A stretch of DNA of 64,000 bases, from NCBI GenBank assembly GCA_903824665.1, contig CAIJXT010000010.1:1-64000 (forward strand). Direction: 5' to 3'. The notes under the pieces are model-generated. The model did no database searches, was not told where the DNA came from, and worked only from the letters and a program-made list of their open reading frames with translations. The translations under genes were made by a program, and so were the position numbers. This stretch comes from an uncultured Bacteroidota bacterium (GTDB lineage: Bacteria; Bacteroidota; Bacteroidia; Chitinophagales; Chitinophagaceae). This document shows positions 47,387-56,465 of the stretch, piece by piece (within the stretch, counting starts at the first letter, position 1; every line of letters begins with the position of its first letter).

Positions 47387-49528
47387 CTAGTTGTTGTTTT
47401 TGCCTTTTACTTTTGCAACTACTTCGTCTTCGATGTTGCGTGGAGCCTGTGCGTAGTGGCTGAACTCCATAACTGAAGTAGCGCGGCCTGAAGACAGTGA
47501 ACGGAGCTGTGTAACATAACCGAACATTTCGCTCAGTGGCACCTTGGCGCGTATCACCTGCAGGTTGTTACGACTGTCCATACCTTCGAGCATAGCACGA
47601 CGACGGTTAAGGTCACCGGTTACATCACCCATGTATTGGTCAGGCGTTGTTACTTCCATCTTCATGATCGGCTCCAGGATTACGGTCTTTGCCTTACGGC
47701 CAGCCTCACGGAAGCCAGACTTAGCGCAAAGCTCGAAAGACATAGAGTCAGAATCGACCTGGTGGAAAGAACCATCAAATATACGTACGCGCATACTTTC
47801 TACTGGGAAGCCAGCGAGTGGGCCTGTAGTCATTGAAGATTCAAAACCTTTCAGGATAGCCGGGATGAATTCACGAGGAATAGATCCACCGAAGATATCA
47901 TTGATAAACTGGAAACGGCCTTTACCTTCTGCAAGGAATGCTTCTTCAGCAGGTCCGATCTCAAACTGGATGTCAGCGAATTTACCGCGACCACCTGTCT
48001 GCTTCTTGTATATCTCGCGATGCTCAACAGTAAGTGTAAATGCCTCTTTGTAAGCCACCATCGGTGCTCCCTGATTGATTTCCACCTTGAACTCGCGACG
48101 CATACGGTCTACGATGATCTCGAGGTGCAACTCGCCCATACCACTAAGGATGGTCTGGCCGGTATCTTCATCTGTTTTCACACGCAGTGTTGGATCTTCT
48201 TCCACCAGCTTGGCAATAGCCATACCCATCTTATCAGAGTCGGCCTGTGTTTTTGGTTCTACAGAGATTGAGATTACAGGCTCAGGAATGAACATGTTCT
48301 CGAGCATGATAGGATTCTTCTCATCACACAGGGTATCTCCGGTCTTGATTTCTTTAAAACCTACTGCCGCACCGATATCACCGGCTTCGATGAAGTCGAT
48401 AGGATTCTGCTTGTTGGCATGCATCTGCATAATACGGCTGATACGCTCGTTCTTACCTGAACGGACGTTGAGCACATAAGAACCAGCGTCGAGACGGCCT
48501 GAATAGCACCGGAAGAACGCCAGACGACCCACGAAAGGATCGGTCATGATTTTGAATGCGAGCGCTGCAAACGGCTCTTTAGCATTTGGGTGACGCTCAA
48601 TCTCCTCACCTGTATCAGGATTAGTTCCTTTGATTGATTCGATATCGAGTGGACTAGGCAAGTAACGGATAACGCCGTCAAGAGCTACCTGTACACCTTT
48701 GTTCTTGTAAGCAGATCCGCACATCATAGGAACAATGCTCAGATCGATACAAGCCTTACGAACTGCTTCATGGATCTCGTTTTCAGAAATGCTGTTCGGA
48801 TCTTCGAAGAATTTCTCCATCAGCGTGTCATCGTACTCAGCAACCGCCTCTACGAGGTGTGCACGCCAGAAATCAGCTTCTTCCTTCATATCTTCCGGAA
48901 TTGCGATCTCAGTATAAGTCATACCCTGAGTAGCGTCATCCCAAATAATACCCTTCATCGTGATCAGGTCAACAATTCCTTTGAAACCATCTTCAGCACC
49001 GATAGGCAACTGCAGTGGAACTGATTTTGCACCCAACATGTCTTTCACCTGCTGTACAACCATCAGGAAGTCAGCACCGATACGGTCCATCTTGTTTACA
49101 AATCCGATACGTGGCACCTTGTAACGATTAGCCTGACGCCAAACTGTTTCAGATTGTGGCTCAACGCCGTCAACCGCAGAAAACAAGGCTACCAGACCGT
49201 CCAGTACACGCAAAGAGCGCTCTACCTCAATGGTAAAGTCAACGTGACCGGGAGTATCGATGATATTAAATTTGTAGTTTTTGGAATCAGGCAGTTTTTT
49301 GCCCTGTGTAGTTGGAAAGTTCCAGAAGCAGGTAGTAGCTGCTGATGTGATCGTGATACCACGCTCCTGTTCCTGTGCCATCCAGTCCATAGTGGCAGCA
49401 CCTTCGTGCACTTCTCCTATTTTGTGGTTTACACCGGTATAATAAAGGATACGCTCGGTCATAGTTGTTTTACCGGCGTCGATGTGGGCTGCGATACCAA
49501 AGTTGCGCTGTAAGCGGAGGTCTGCCAT
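47387..49528 (-). CDS. fusA: Elongation factor G
   Basis: Translocation GTPase of the ribosome, 713 residues. G1 is AHIDAGKTT near residue 14, the switch region [14 protein letters not shown] is at about 55-68, G3 DTPGH near 92, and G4 NKMDR near 145. Domains II-V follow with [13 protein letters not shown] and the C-terminal motif [13 protein letters not shown]. The sequence is of the main EF-G type and not the mitochondrial-like or EF-G2 type. The gene is monocistronic with a strong terminator; no rpsL, rpsG or tuf lies next to it. Confidence 0.96.
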   Translation of the reverse strand: MADLRLQRNFGIAAHIDAGKTTMTERILYYTGVNHKIGEVHEGAATMDWMAQEQERGITITSAATTCFWNFPTTQGKKLPDSKNYKFNIIDTPGHVDFTIEVERSLRVLDGLVALFSAVDGVEPQSETVWRQANRYKVPRIGFVNKMDRIGADFLMVVQQVKDMLGAKSVPLQLPIGAEDGFKGIVDLITMKGIIWDDATQGMTYTEIAIPEDMKEEADFWRAHLVEAVAEYDDTLMEKFFEDPNSISENEIHEAVRKACIDLSIVPMMCGSAYKNKGVQVALDGVIRYLPSPLDIESIKGTNPDTGEEIERHPNAKEPFAALAFKIMTDPFVGRLAFFRCYSGRLDAGSYVLNVRSGKNERISRIMQMHANKQNPIDFIEAGDIGAAVGFKEIKTGDTLCDEKNPIMLENMFIPEPVISISVEPKTQADSDKMGMAIAKLVEEDPTLRVKTDEDTGQTILSGMGELHLEIIVDRMRREFKVEINQGAPMVAYKEAFTLTVEHREIYKKQTGGRGKFADIQFEIGPAEEAFLAEGKGRFQFINDIFGGSIPREFIPAILKGFESSMTTGPLAGFPVESMRVRIFDGSFHQVDSDSMSFELCAKSGFREAGRKAKTVILEPIMKMEVTTPDQYMGDVTGDLNRRRAMLEGMDSRNNLQVIRAKVPLSEMFGYVTQLRSLSSGRATSVMEFSHYAQAPRNIEDEVVAKVKGKNNN

Positions 49529-49670
49529 TGTCTATGTTATTAAAATTGTTGGATTTTAAAAATTGAGGTGCAAAGGTATGTAATTAATGTTAAAAACAGA
49601 CAATTGGGAAAAACGCAATGTGAAAATATTGCTGAACCGCCAACCCCTATTTATCAGGCGGGTATCGCTG

Positions 49671-49964
49671 TTACCTGTATCCGGGTTTTTGTTCCAGCAT
49701 GTTGCATTGCGACACACTACCCAGTCTGAACACTAGCGGTATGTTGACCCTTTGCATTTTCAACTCCTGCCGGCAGAAAAAGCCAAAATTCCTTACATGG
49801 TAATCGGCAGGCACCGATAGCACAACTTTCCGGGATGCAAGTTGACGCCTATCCATTTCGGTGAACTGCTCTGGCTTCAATGACAGCGACTGTGCAGTAG
49901 CCGCTGACCCGAAAGCTACCAGCAACAGCAAAAAAACTATGACCTGACCACCCCGACAATGCAT
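49671..49964 (-). CDS. Small secreted protein, unknown
   Basis: 97 residues: a clear signal peptide (VIVFLLLLVAFGSAATAQ) followed by about 70 residues with two cysteines. No family recognised. It lies 142 bp upstream of fusA on the same strand, with no visible link to it. A real gene is likely because of the well-formed signal peptide, though short. Confidence 0.5.
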   Translation of the reverse strand: MHCRGGQVIVFLLLLVAFGSAATAQSLSLKPEQFTEMDRRQLASRKVVLSVPADYHVRNFGFFCRQELKMQRVNIPLVFRLGSVSQCNMLEQKPGYR

Positions 49965-50180
49965 GGTGTAAAAATAGTCGTATTTCTTTTAAGATAAGCC
50001 TGCTTTGGCGCAGCTATATCAAAAGCCATGTAAATCTTACACCACGTAGCTACCAAATGCATAAAGACGGGTAAAGAATGTGTGAATGTTATAATGATAC
50101 CTCGCCAATGCATAACAATGCACCGGCCAAAAACACACAACTTTGAATAGCAGGATAGCTGTCAATAAAACCAAGTGATT

Positions 50181-50396
50181 ATGAGCAAGAGAAAGATCAA
50201 AAACGCCGCCGAAAACATTGTGACCAACGAAAACATAGTTTTTCAGGAACGAGGCTTCAATAACAATGATATATCTGCAGAACAGATAGACAATGATCAA
50301 AAAAAGCGGTCATTGGTAGTGTCCCTATTTAGCATGTTCCAGATGCAATCCGGATCGCTAAACATTCCATCGTTTTCGGAACGTACACGTGCTTGA
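50181..50396 (+). CDS. Possible small cytoplasmic protein, unknown
   Basis: 71 codons from ATG 50181 (MSKRKIKNAAENIV). The product is charged with no membrane segment or family motif. It lies 64 bp upstream of the stress-protein gene on the same strand, and nothing else occupies the region. The call rests on frame and context only. Confidence 0.35.
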   Translation: MSKRKIKNAAENIVTNENIVFQERGFNNNDISAEQIDNDQKKRSLVVSLFSMFQMQSGSLNIPSFSERTRA

Positions 50397-50460
50397 AGAA
50401 GCTACAAACTAAAAAAGCATTAATCCACAGCAAATCGTCACCATATAAATAGACATCATC

Positions 50461-51024
50461 TTGGAAACAAATCAAATAGTTACGGCAGCAGGAACACAAG
50501 GTCTTATAACAGGCGTTTTTTATGAACATACCAGTGCTGAACTGGCCTACAATGCGCTCACAGAAAGAGGTTATGCCCAGGATGAGATAAACCTTGTTAT
50601 GTCTGACGAAACCAGAAGCCGGTATTTTCCGCTGCAGCAGCTGCCAGTGGCTACCAGTGAGGCGGTGGTTGCGGTGGACGCGCCGGCATCGGCGGTGAAA
50701 AATGCAGCTGTTGGATCGGCTATCGGTGGGACTGTAGGTGCTATAATAGGAATAGTAGCAGCAATTGGCACAAGCATTGTAGTGCCGGGCCTTGGGCTAA
50801 TATTGGCCGGACCAATAGCAGCCGGCCTTGCCGGTGCAGGAGCCGGAGTAGTGACTGGAGGTATGATAGGTGTATTGCAGGGAGCAGGAATACCTGAAAA
50901 TGAAGCTAAGATCTACGAATCCGGCATCAGTAAGGGTAATATCATCATGAGCTTCAGGCCTCATAACAGCGCCGACAGCGCCTACTTTGCCGAAAACTGG
51001 CCAGCAAAAACACTCAATGCCTGA
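50461..51024 (+). CDS. General stress protein-like (YflT-like N-terminus, glycine-zipper membrane segment)
   Basis: 187 residues from TTG 50461. The first 60 residues (ITGVFYEHTSAELAYNALTERGYAQDEINLVMSD) follow the pattern of the heat-induced stress protein YflT/GspM-type domain. Residues about 75-145 are a long glycine- and alanine-rich hydrophobic stretch of glycine-zipper type (AVGSAIGGTVGAIIGIVAA), and the C-terminus returns to the first fold (IMSFRPHNS). Related proteins are seen as general stress proteins with unknown biochemical function. A hairpin terminator follows. Confidence 0.7.
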   Translation: METNQIVTAAGTQGLITGVFYEHTSAELAYNALTERGYAQDEINLVMSDETRSRYFPLQQLPVATSEAVVAVDAPASAVKNAAVGSAIGGTVGAIIGIVAAIGTSIVVPGLGLILAGPIAAGLAGAGAGVVTGGMIGVLQGAGIPENEAKIYESGISKGNIIMSFRPHNSADSAYFAENWPAKTLNA

Positions 51025-51070
51025 TACAAAAAAAGCGACAACACAATAATGGCTGTTACTTTGCTGCCAG

Positions 51071-51102
51071 ACCAAAGGAGTGGCGATAGCTACTCCTTTG
51101 GT
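51071..51102 (+). terminator. Hairpin after the stress-protein gene
   Basis: A perfect 11-bp inverted repeat (51071-51081 with 51092-51102), 46 bp after the stop codon. No U-tract, so termination is inferred from position. Confidence 0.55.
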
Positions 51103-51358
51103 ATTGATAGCAGACGCCAATGCCCCCCCCCCTTTGCTATGAACTCTGGCTATGTAGTAATGGTTTCTCTGTTGTGAGCTGAAATAAACAATTCATTCAA
51201 TAGTCATACACCCGATCCGACATATATTACCTGCTGACCTGTAACTAAATCCGCATTTGACGGTATAACCAACCCAATTTGCTTTGCTGATGGCTTTGTT
51301 TTGCACGAAACGCAACATCGGATTTAAAAAGAAGCAGTCTATTGGTTTGGAAAAAAAC

Positions 51359-51366
51359 TAATTTTG
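51359..51366 (+). promoter_or_regulatory. -7 promoter box TAATTTTG, desaturase
   Basis: Exact TAnnTTTG match 143 bp before the desaturase start. It would give a leader of about 140 nt, unusually long for this window. Confidence 0.4.
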
Positions 51367-51509
51367 CCATTACTTTGTTTCTAAGGCAACGAGAATAATT
51401 GCCCTGGAGTTGAGGTAACTTCTGTTTTTATCTCGTACAAATATGTATTAACGATCGGAATAGCGTTCAGTAACAGTGTAATTCATAATCAGTCAATAAA
51501 ATTTGTACA

Positions 51510-52592
51510 ATGGCAAAAGTCACATACAATAACAAAAATGCAGTTTTTTACCAATCACTGAAAGCAGACGTAGAAAAGTATTTCAAAGAAAACGGCATTC
51601 CAAAAACAGGTAACTGGAGGCTGTATATCAAAACATTGATCCTGATTCCTGCAGCTGTATTCTCTTACGTTTTTCTGCTTACCCAACAATATTCCAATAT
51701 GGCAGGAATAGGCGTTAGCCTGCTGCTGGGCCTTTCGCTGGCAGGGGTTGGCTTCAATATTATGCATGATGCATGCCATGGAAGTTATTCGTCTAAAAAA
51801 TGGGTAAACGAGCTACTGGGCCTTACGCTCAATGCGCTTGGCGGTAATGCGTTTATATGGAAACAGAAGCACAATGTGATTCATCATACCTATACGAATG
51901 TTGATGGTATAGATGATGATATTGCCAAAAGCCCGGTTATCCGTCAGTGCCAGACACAGGTATGGAAACCAGCGCACCGCATACAGCACATTTACCTCTG
52001 GCTTGTGTATGCACTCAGTTCGTTTTTGTGGGTATTTGTAATAGATATGGTGAAGTACGGTACAAAACGTATCTACACCACTACTATGAACAAAATGGAC
52101 ACACGCGAGCATGTTATCTTCTGGCTCAGCAAACTGCTTTATGTAGTGTTCTACATCGCCATACCTGTATATGTAGTGGGTTGGGCTGCATGGGGTGTTG
52201 GTTTTCTGTTTATGCACGTGGCACTTGGCCTGTCGCTTTCGGTGGTGTTTCAGCTGGCACATGTGATCGAGGAAACTGAGTTTGAATTTTCGGGTAAGGA
52301 AGATAAGGAAATCGAAACAGAATGGGCGGTTCACCAGATACGCACTACTGCAAATTTCGCACCAAAGAACAAGGTAATTTCGTGGTTTGTTGGTGGTCTT
52401 AATTTTCAGGTTGAGCATCATTTGTTTCCACGTATCAGCCATGTACACTACCCTGCCCTAAGCAAAATAGTAGAGCGTAAGTGCCAAGAATTCAATATCC
52501 AGTATCATTGTATGCCTACTATGATATCGGCCATACGGTCGCACTACCGTTTTATGAAACAGTTGGGTCAACGCCCAGAGTTGGCAGCCTGA
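51510..52592 (+). CDS. Fatty acid / acyl-CoA desaturase, front-end type
   Basis: A membrane di-iron enzyme that introduces double bonds into acyl chains. 360 residues. The three histidine boxes are HDACH (86-90), HNVIHH (121-126) and QVEHH (300-304); the glutamine in the last box is typical of front-end desaturases such as linoleoyl-CoA desaturases. Four transmembrane helices are visible (about 40-58, 65-83, 165-182 and 205-245 as a pair). There is no N-terminal cytochrome b5 domain, so an external electron donor is needed. Membrane-fluidity adaptation is the likely role. Confidence 0.9.
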   Translation: MAKVTYNNKNAVFYQSLKADVEKYFKENGIPKTGNWRLYIKTLILIPAAVFSYVFLLTQQYSNMAGIGVSLLLGLSLAGVGFNIMHDACHGSYSSKKWVNELLGLTLNALGGNAFIWKQKHNVIHHTYTNVDGIDDDIAKSPVIRQCQTQVWKPAHRIQHIYLWLVYALSSFLWVFVIDMVKYGTKRIYTTTMNKMDTREHVIFWLSKLLYVVFYIAIPVYVVGWAAWGVGFLFMHVALGLSLSVVFQLAHVIEETEFEFSGKEDKEIETEWAVHQIRTTANFAPKNKVISWFVGGLNFQVEHHLFPRISHVHYPALSKIVERKCQEFNIQYHCMPTMISAIRSHYRFMKQLGQRPELAA

Positions 52593-52710
52593 TCAATTGC
52601 AGACATTCGCTGCCGGTAGTCACCGATGCCGAAATGTTAGCGTTTTTTGTTTCTGACTCTTACACGATTGTTTTACCAAACCGGTAAGACAAAAGGACCA
52701 GCAACACTGC

Positions 52711-52730
52711 AGGGTCTCGCCCGACCCTTT
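52711..52730. terminator. Short hairpin between convergent genes
   Basis: A 6-bp GC-rich stem (52711-52716 with 52723-52728) followed by TT on the plus strand, between the desaturase and beta-repeat genes. Weak. Confidence 0.4.
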
Positions 52731-52756
52731 ATGCTTTGTCAGCTACACATGCCTGA

Positions 52757-53161
52757 TCAGAATTTGAAGAAGAAATAGTAGGCAGCAGCCCATTCTTTTT
52801 TCATGGTGCCTACGCTACCGATTTTGATCCTGTCTACGTTTCGAACAGAGCCATCGTCCTGTACATAGCCAATGGTGATCCGGCTCTTATCCTGCACAAT
52901 GCCATTGCTGGTGATATAACCCAGGGTCATACGGTAGTCGTCCTGGATTGCACCGTCGCTGGTAACAAAACCAATTGCTTTGCCGTAACGGTCGCGTATA
53001 GCACCATTATCATCAACTTTACCTACGGACACACCAAAAGCATCTGAAACATATCCACTCTTAGACATGCTCCCTTTTGTCATGCCATCCCCATCGCGCA
53101 TGGTCTGGGCTTGCAGGCCGGTGGCTGCGCATAGCGCGAAAACAAAGATCAACTTTTTCAT
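52757..53161 (-). CDS. Secreted beta-repeat protein (5-fold beta-flower-like)
   Basis: 134 residues. A signal peptide ends at GLQAQ. From residue 35 to 118 the chain consists of about five units of 17 residues with the pattern (R/K)xxIGYVxxDGxVxDxx, for example MTLGYITSNGIVQDK. Such short beta-repeats are found in Bacteroidota proteins annotated as 5-fold beta-flower proteins. The family name is from memory of the repeat pattern and is not certain. Function unknown. The C-terminus is aromatic (AAYYFFFKF). Confidence 0.75.
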   Translation of the reverse strand: MKKLIFVFALCAATGLQAQTMRDGDGMTKGSMSKSGYVSDAFGVSVGKVDDNGAIRDRYGKAIGFVTSDGAIQDDYRMTLGYITSNGIVQDKSRITIGYVQDDGSVRNVDRIKIGSVGTMKKEWAAAYYFFFKF

Positions 53162-53303
53162 ACTGTTAGATTTAGTGTTAAATATGTTTATTTAAACAAC
53201 TAAAATTACAGCATCCTTCAGCATAGCACCAAATCCGGAGTGTCGTTTTGGCAAAATTGTGGATATCTTTTTGAACGACGGATCTGTAGTGCAAGCAATG
53301 TGA

Positions 53304-53756
53304 TCATATTACGCTGACAATCAAATTTTTCTTACCGTTCAACTCGAATGCATGGCCTTCCTGCTGGCCCATGAGTTGTGACCCCACTGGCGATGCAGCA
53401 GAAACGGCGTAAAAAAACACCCCATCAACGAGCAACTTACCGGCTCCGATGGCAATATAAAAATTGCCACTGCTTGTATAAACCAGCGAACCGGGTATCA
53501 CTACCTTGCTTGTGTGTGCGGGTACAATATGATCAAGTATTGCCCGCTGCGCATTGAGTTCATTGAGCCGTGCCATATTGAGGTCTATCTCCTGTTGCAG
53601 CAACTCCCTGCCTGTTTCGTATTTGTCGCCGGCACTGCTCTTGGTTTCATTCGCACCTGCTTCCTGCGCATCTGCTATGAGTTGTTTTATAGCTGCGCCC
53701 CTGGTGGTGATGTAGTCGTTGCACAGTGTGTATAGCTGTTCTTTTATTCCCGTCAT
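53304..53756 (-). CDS. GreA/GreB-like C-terminal domain protein with coiled coil
   Basis: 150 residues from ATG 53756 (MTGIKEQLYTLC); the frame is open to 53804, but the first 16 residues look unrelated. An N-terminal helical hairpin (about 1-80, with EIDLNMARLNELNAQ) is followed by a GreA/GreB C-terminal-like beta-domain with SPVGSQLMGQQEGHAFELNG. Canonical Gre factors have acidic residues at the coiled-coil tip; here the tip region reads AGANETKSSAGDKYE, so cleavage-factor activity is doubtful. Many Bacteroidota genomes carry such short relatives. Confidence 0.75.
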   Translation of the reverse strand: MTGIKEQLYTLCNDYITTRGAAIKQLIADAQEAGANETKSSAGDKYETGRELLQQEIDLNMARLNELNAQRAILDHIVPAHTSKVVIPGSLVYTSSGNFYIAIGAGKLLVDGVFFYAVSAASPVGSQLMGQQEGHAFELNGKKNLIVSVI

Positions 53757-53847
53757 GAAGTGTGTTTGCCAATAGCAAGGTAGTAGTAAAATCGGTAACA
53801 GCAAGCAACCGCGATAGCGATAGTGTGCGATACGTGTCGTTTACAGT

Positions 53848-54194
53848 CTTTATTGCTCATTCGGGTGTTGATTATCAGGCGATTAAGTTCAAAAATACAC
53901 CTAATATTTGCTCACTATTCTCACCTGGTCTTTGCACACAATTTTATTGCACAGTCATGCATTGATTATCAGCCGGTTAGGTGTGAAATCAGGTGTAATT
54001 GTTGCTCACCAACCGATAGGTTATTGCTCATTTTTCACTGCATAAACAGGCGTAAATTACCAGCCTGCCAGGTTCTGCATCGTGACTAATTGTTGCTACG
54101 GTTCGTCTAAGGTTGTTTGCACACACTTTGTTGCACATACTTTGATTGATTATCAGTTGGTTAGGTGCGAAAACAGAAAGAATTGTTGCTCACC
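53848..54194. repeat. Four-unit degenerate tandem repeat, 80-97 bp per unit
   Basis: Units start at about 53848, 53931, 54028 and 54116. Units 2 (53931-54010) and 4 (54116-54194) are the best match: TTTGCACACA, then TTGCACA, then TTGATTATCAG..GGTTAGGTG, then AATTGTTGCTCACC. Units 1 and 3 keep the TTGCTCA, ATTA(T/C)CAG and TTGCT ends with more substitutions. Confidence 0.65.
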
Positions 54195-54505
54195 GAATAA
54201 GTGGTGCAAAAGTGCGAAATGGGCAGCCGGACATTGGCATCAAAGACAAACAAGATCTGGGTGAATCGCTCAGCGAACAACCGTATGGCAGAAAAAGGGG
54301 CACAAAGTTACGATATGATTTTGTGAATAGCGGGCAGGGAAGCACAATTGTGGATATGTTTTACGGGGGTATATGGGCGTGGGGTAAAATAGGCTGCGCC
54401 AGACGCAAACCGGGTAGTTGGCAAGCTTACTAGCAAAGTGCATAAAATTTCAGAATGAAACGACAGCCACATTCGCCACATTCGCTTATTTAGCCATTAA
54501 TTAAG

Positions 54506-54513
54506 TACCTTTG
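54506..54513 (+). promoter_or_regulatory. -7 promoter box TACCTTTG of lepA-tgt
   Basis: Exact TAnnTTTG match 42 bp before ATG 54556; the leader would be about 37 nt. Confidence 0.6.
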
Positions 54514-54555
54514 CACCCCCAAAGAGAGTACATATTCTTACGGGGATATATTTAT

Positions 54556-56349
54556 ATGAAGAACATTCGCAATTTCTGTATCATAGCCCATATTGACCAC
54601 GGTAAAAGTACGTTGGCTGACCGTCTGCTGGAATTTACAAAGACTATATCGTCGCGCGATATGCAGGCTCAGGTGCTGGATGATATGGACCTGGAACGTG
54701 AAAAAGGCATTACCATCAAGAGCCATGCTATACAAATGGACTATGAGTGGAAGGGCACGAAGTATACGCTGAACCTGATAGATACTCCAGGTCACGTTGA
54801 CTTCAGCTATGAGGTGAGCCGCGCACTTGCTGCCTGCGAGGGTGCACTACTGCTGGTAGATGCCAGCCAGGGTATACAAGCACAGACTATCAGCAATCTG
54901 TACCTGGCACTGGAAAATGATCTGGAGATCATTCCGGTGATCAACAAAATAGACATGGATGGCGCCATGATACCTGAGGTGACTGACCAGATAGTGGACC
55001 TTATAGGCTGCAAGCCTGAGGACATCATCCTGGCAAGTGGCAAAAGCGGTATAGGAATAGAAGAGATTCTGGCTGCGGTGATAGACCGCATACCAGCACC
55101 AACCGGTGACCCGGATGCACCACTACAAGCGGTGATCTTCGACAGTGTGTTCAACTCCTTCCGTGGTATTATTGCCTACTTCCGTGTATTTAACGGTACT
55201 ATCCGCAAAAACGACAAGATCAAATTCATACATACTGATGCTGACTACACCGCTGATGAGGTGGGCATAATGAAGCTGACACTGACCCCCAAGCAGGAAG
55301 TAAGTGTGGGCAATGTGGGCTACATCATCACCGGTATAAAAAATGCCCGTGAAGTGAAAGTAGGTGATACGATCACGACAATAGCCAACCCTACGACCGA
55401 CATTGTGCGTGGTTTTCAGGAAGTAAAGCCCATGGTATTTGCGGGGATATTCCCGGTGGAGACCGATGATTTTGAAGACCTGCGCGACTGTATGGAAAAG
55501 TTGCAGTTGAATGACGCATCGCTGACCTTTGAGCCGGAGACATCGCAGGCACTTGGTTTTGGTTTCCGCTGTGGATTTCTGGGAATGCTGCACATGGAGA
55601 TCATACAGGAGCGGCTGGAGCGTGAATTCAACCAGACGGTGATCACAACGGTGCCCAACGTAAGCTTCAGAGCCTACAAGACGCGTGATAAAAACAAAAT
55701 GCTGATCGTGAACAACCCGAGCGAAATGCCGGAGCCGAGCAGTATTGACCGGATAGAAGAGCCATTCATCCGTGCGCAGATCATCACCCTGCCCGACTAC
55801 ATAGGCAATATCATGAGCCTGTGTCTGGGCAAACGCGGCATACTGATCAATCAGCATTACCTGACGCCTACACGTGTGGAGCTGATATTTGAGATGCCGC
55901 TGACGGAAATCGTGTTTGACTTTTACGACAAACTGAAATCGTGTACCCGTGGGTATGCCTCGTTTGACTACAATCCGCTGGACTACCGCGAAAGCGATAT
56001 AGCTAAGATGGATATACTGCTGAACGGTGACCAGGTGGATGCGCTGAGTGCATTGATACACCGCAGCCGTGCTACCGACTTTGGCCGTAAACTGTGCGCA
56101 AAACTTAAAGACCTACTGCCCAAGCAGCAGTTTGTGATAGCAATACAAGCAGCAATAGGAGCGAAGATCATAGCGCGCGAAACGATATCGGCGATGCGTA
56201 AAGATGTAACTGCCAAGTGTTATGGTGGTGATATAAGCCGTAAGCGCAAGCTGCTGGAAAAGCAGAAAGAAGGTAAAAAACGTATGCGCCAGATAGGCAG
56301 CGTAGATGTGCCTCAGGAGGCATTTCTGGCGGTACTGAAGCTGGAGTAA
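54556..56349 (+). CDS. lepA: Elongation factor 4 (LepA)
   Basis: A ribosome-associated GTPase that assists translation under stress and in initiation. 597 residues from ATG 54556; the frame is open 15 codons upstream to TTG 54511, which overlaps the -7 box. G1 is AHIDHGKST near residue 10, switch [17 protein letters not shown]3 [12 protein letters not shown] and G4 NKIDMDGA. The LepA-specific C-terminal domain ([39 protein letters not shown]) is complete. First gene of a likely operon with tgt (116 bp apart). Confidence 0.96.
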   Translation: MKNIRNFCIIAHIDHGKSTLADRLLEFTKTISSRDMQAQVLDDMDLEREKGITIKSHAIQMDYEWKGTKYTLNLIDTPGHVDFSYEVSRALAACEGALLLVDASQGIQAQTISNLYLALENDLEIIPVINKIDMDGAMIPEVTDQIVDLIGCKPEDIILASGKSGIGIEEILAAVIDRIPAPTGDPDAPLQAVIFDSVFNSFRGIIAYFRVFNGTIRKNDKIKFIHTDADYTADEVGIMKLTLTPKQEVSVGNVGYIITGIKNAREVKVGDTITTIANPTTDIVRGFQEVKPMVFAGIFPVETDDFEDLRDCMEKLQLNDASLTFEPETSQALGFGFRCGFLGMLHMEIIQERLEREFNQTVITTVPNVSFRAYKTRDKNKMLIVNNPSEMPEPSSIDRIEEPFIRAQIITLPDYIGNIMSLCLGKRGILINQHYLTPTRVELIFEMPLTEIVFDFYDKLKSCTRGYASFDYNPLDYRESDIAKMDILLNGDQVDALSALIHRSRATDFGRKLCAKLKDLLPKQQFVIAIQAAIGAKIIARETISAMRKDVTAKCYGGDISRKRKLLEKQKEGKKRMRQIGSVDVPQEAFLAVLKLE

Positions 56350-56465
56350 TGGCAGTTGCACCCACTCTTTTTTCTCCCGTAGCGCTGACAAGCAGCACCT
56401 AGCGACTATCAACAAATTGGGAGGAAACCAGAACGCAACGTAACAGGGAGGATAATATAAACACC

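Larger units (their letters stand above)
51025..51509. other. Intergenic region with hairpin, poly-C run and desaturase promoter
   Basis: 485 bp. From left to right it holds an 11-bp hairpin (51071-51102), a run of ten C residues (51123-51132) and a TAnnTTTG box (51359-51366) before the desaturase gene, whose leader would then be about 140 nt. No ORF or RNA gene was recognised. Confidence 0.55.
53757..54555. other. Long intergenic region with degenerate tandem array
   Basis: About 800 bp without a convincing gene. It holds a four-unit degenerate repeat array (53848-54194) and, at the end, the lepA promoter. ORFs of 60-95 codons occur on the plus strand, but they run through the repeats in different frames and lack family features. 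Confidence 0.6.

Noticed and set aside
53848-54433. Possible CRISPR array or small protein genes in the spacer before lepA
   Set aside because: The repeated units are long, diverged and without spacers; ORFs there run through the repeats in inconsistent frames and have no signal peptide or family motif.
55123-56061. 312-codon minus-strand frame opposite lepA
   Set aside because: Covered by lepA, which has all family motifs; the antisense translation is low in normal protein patterns.
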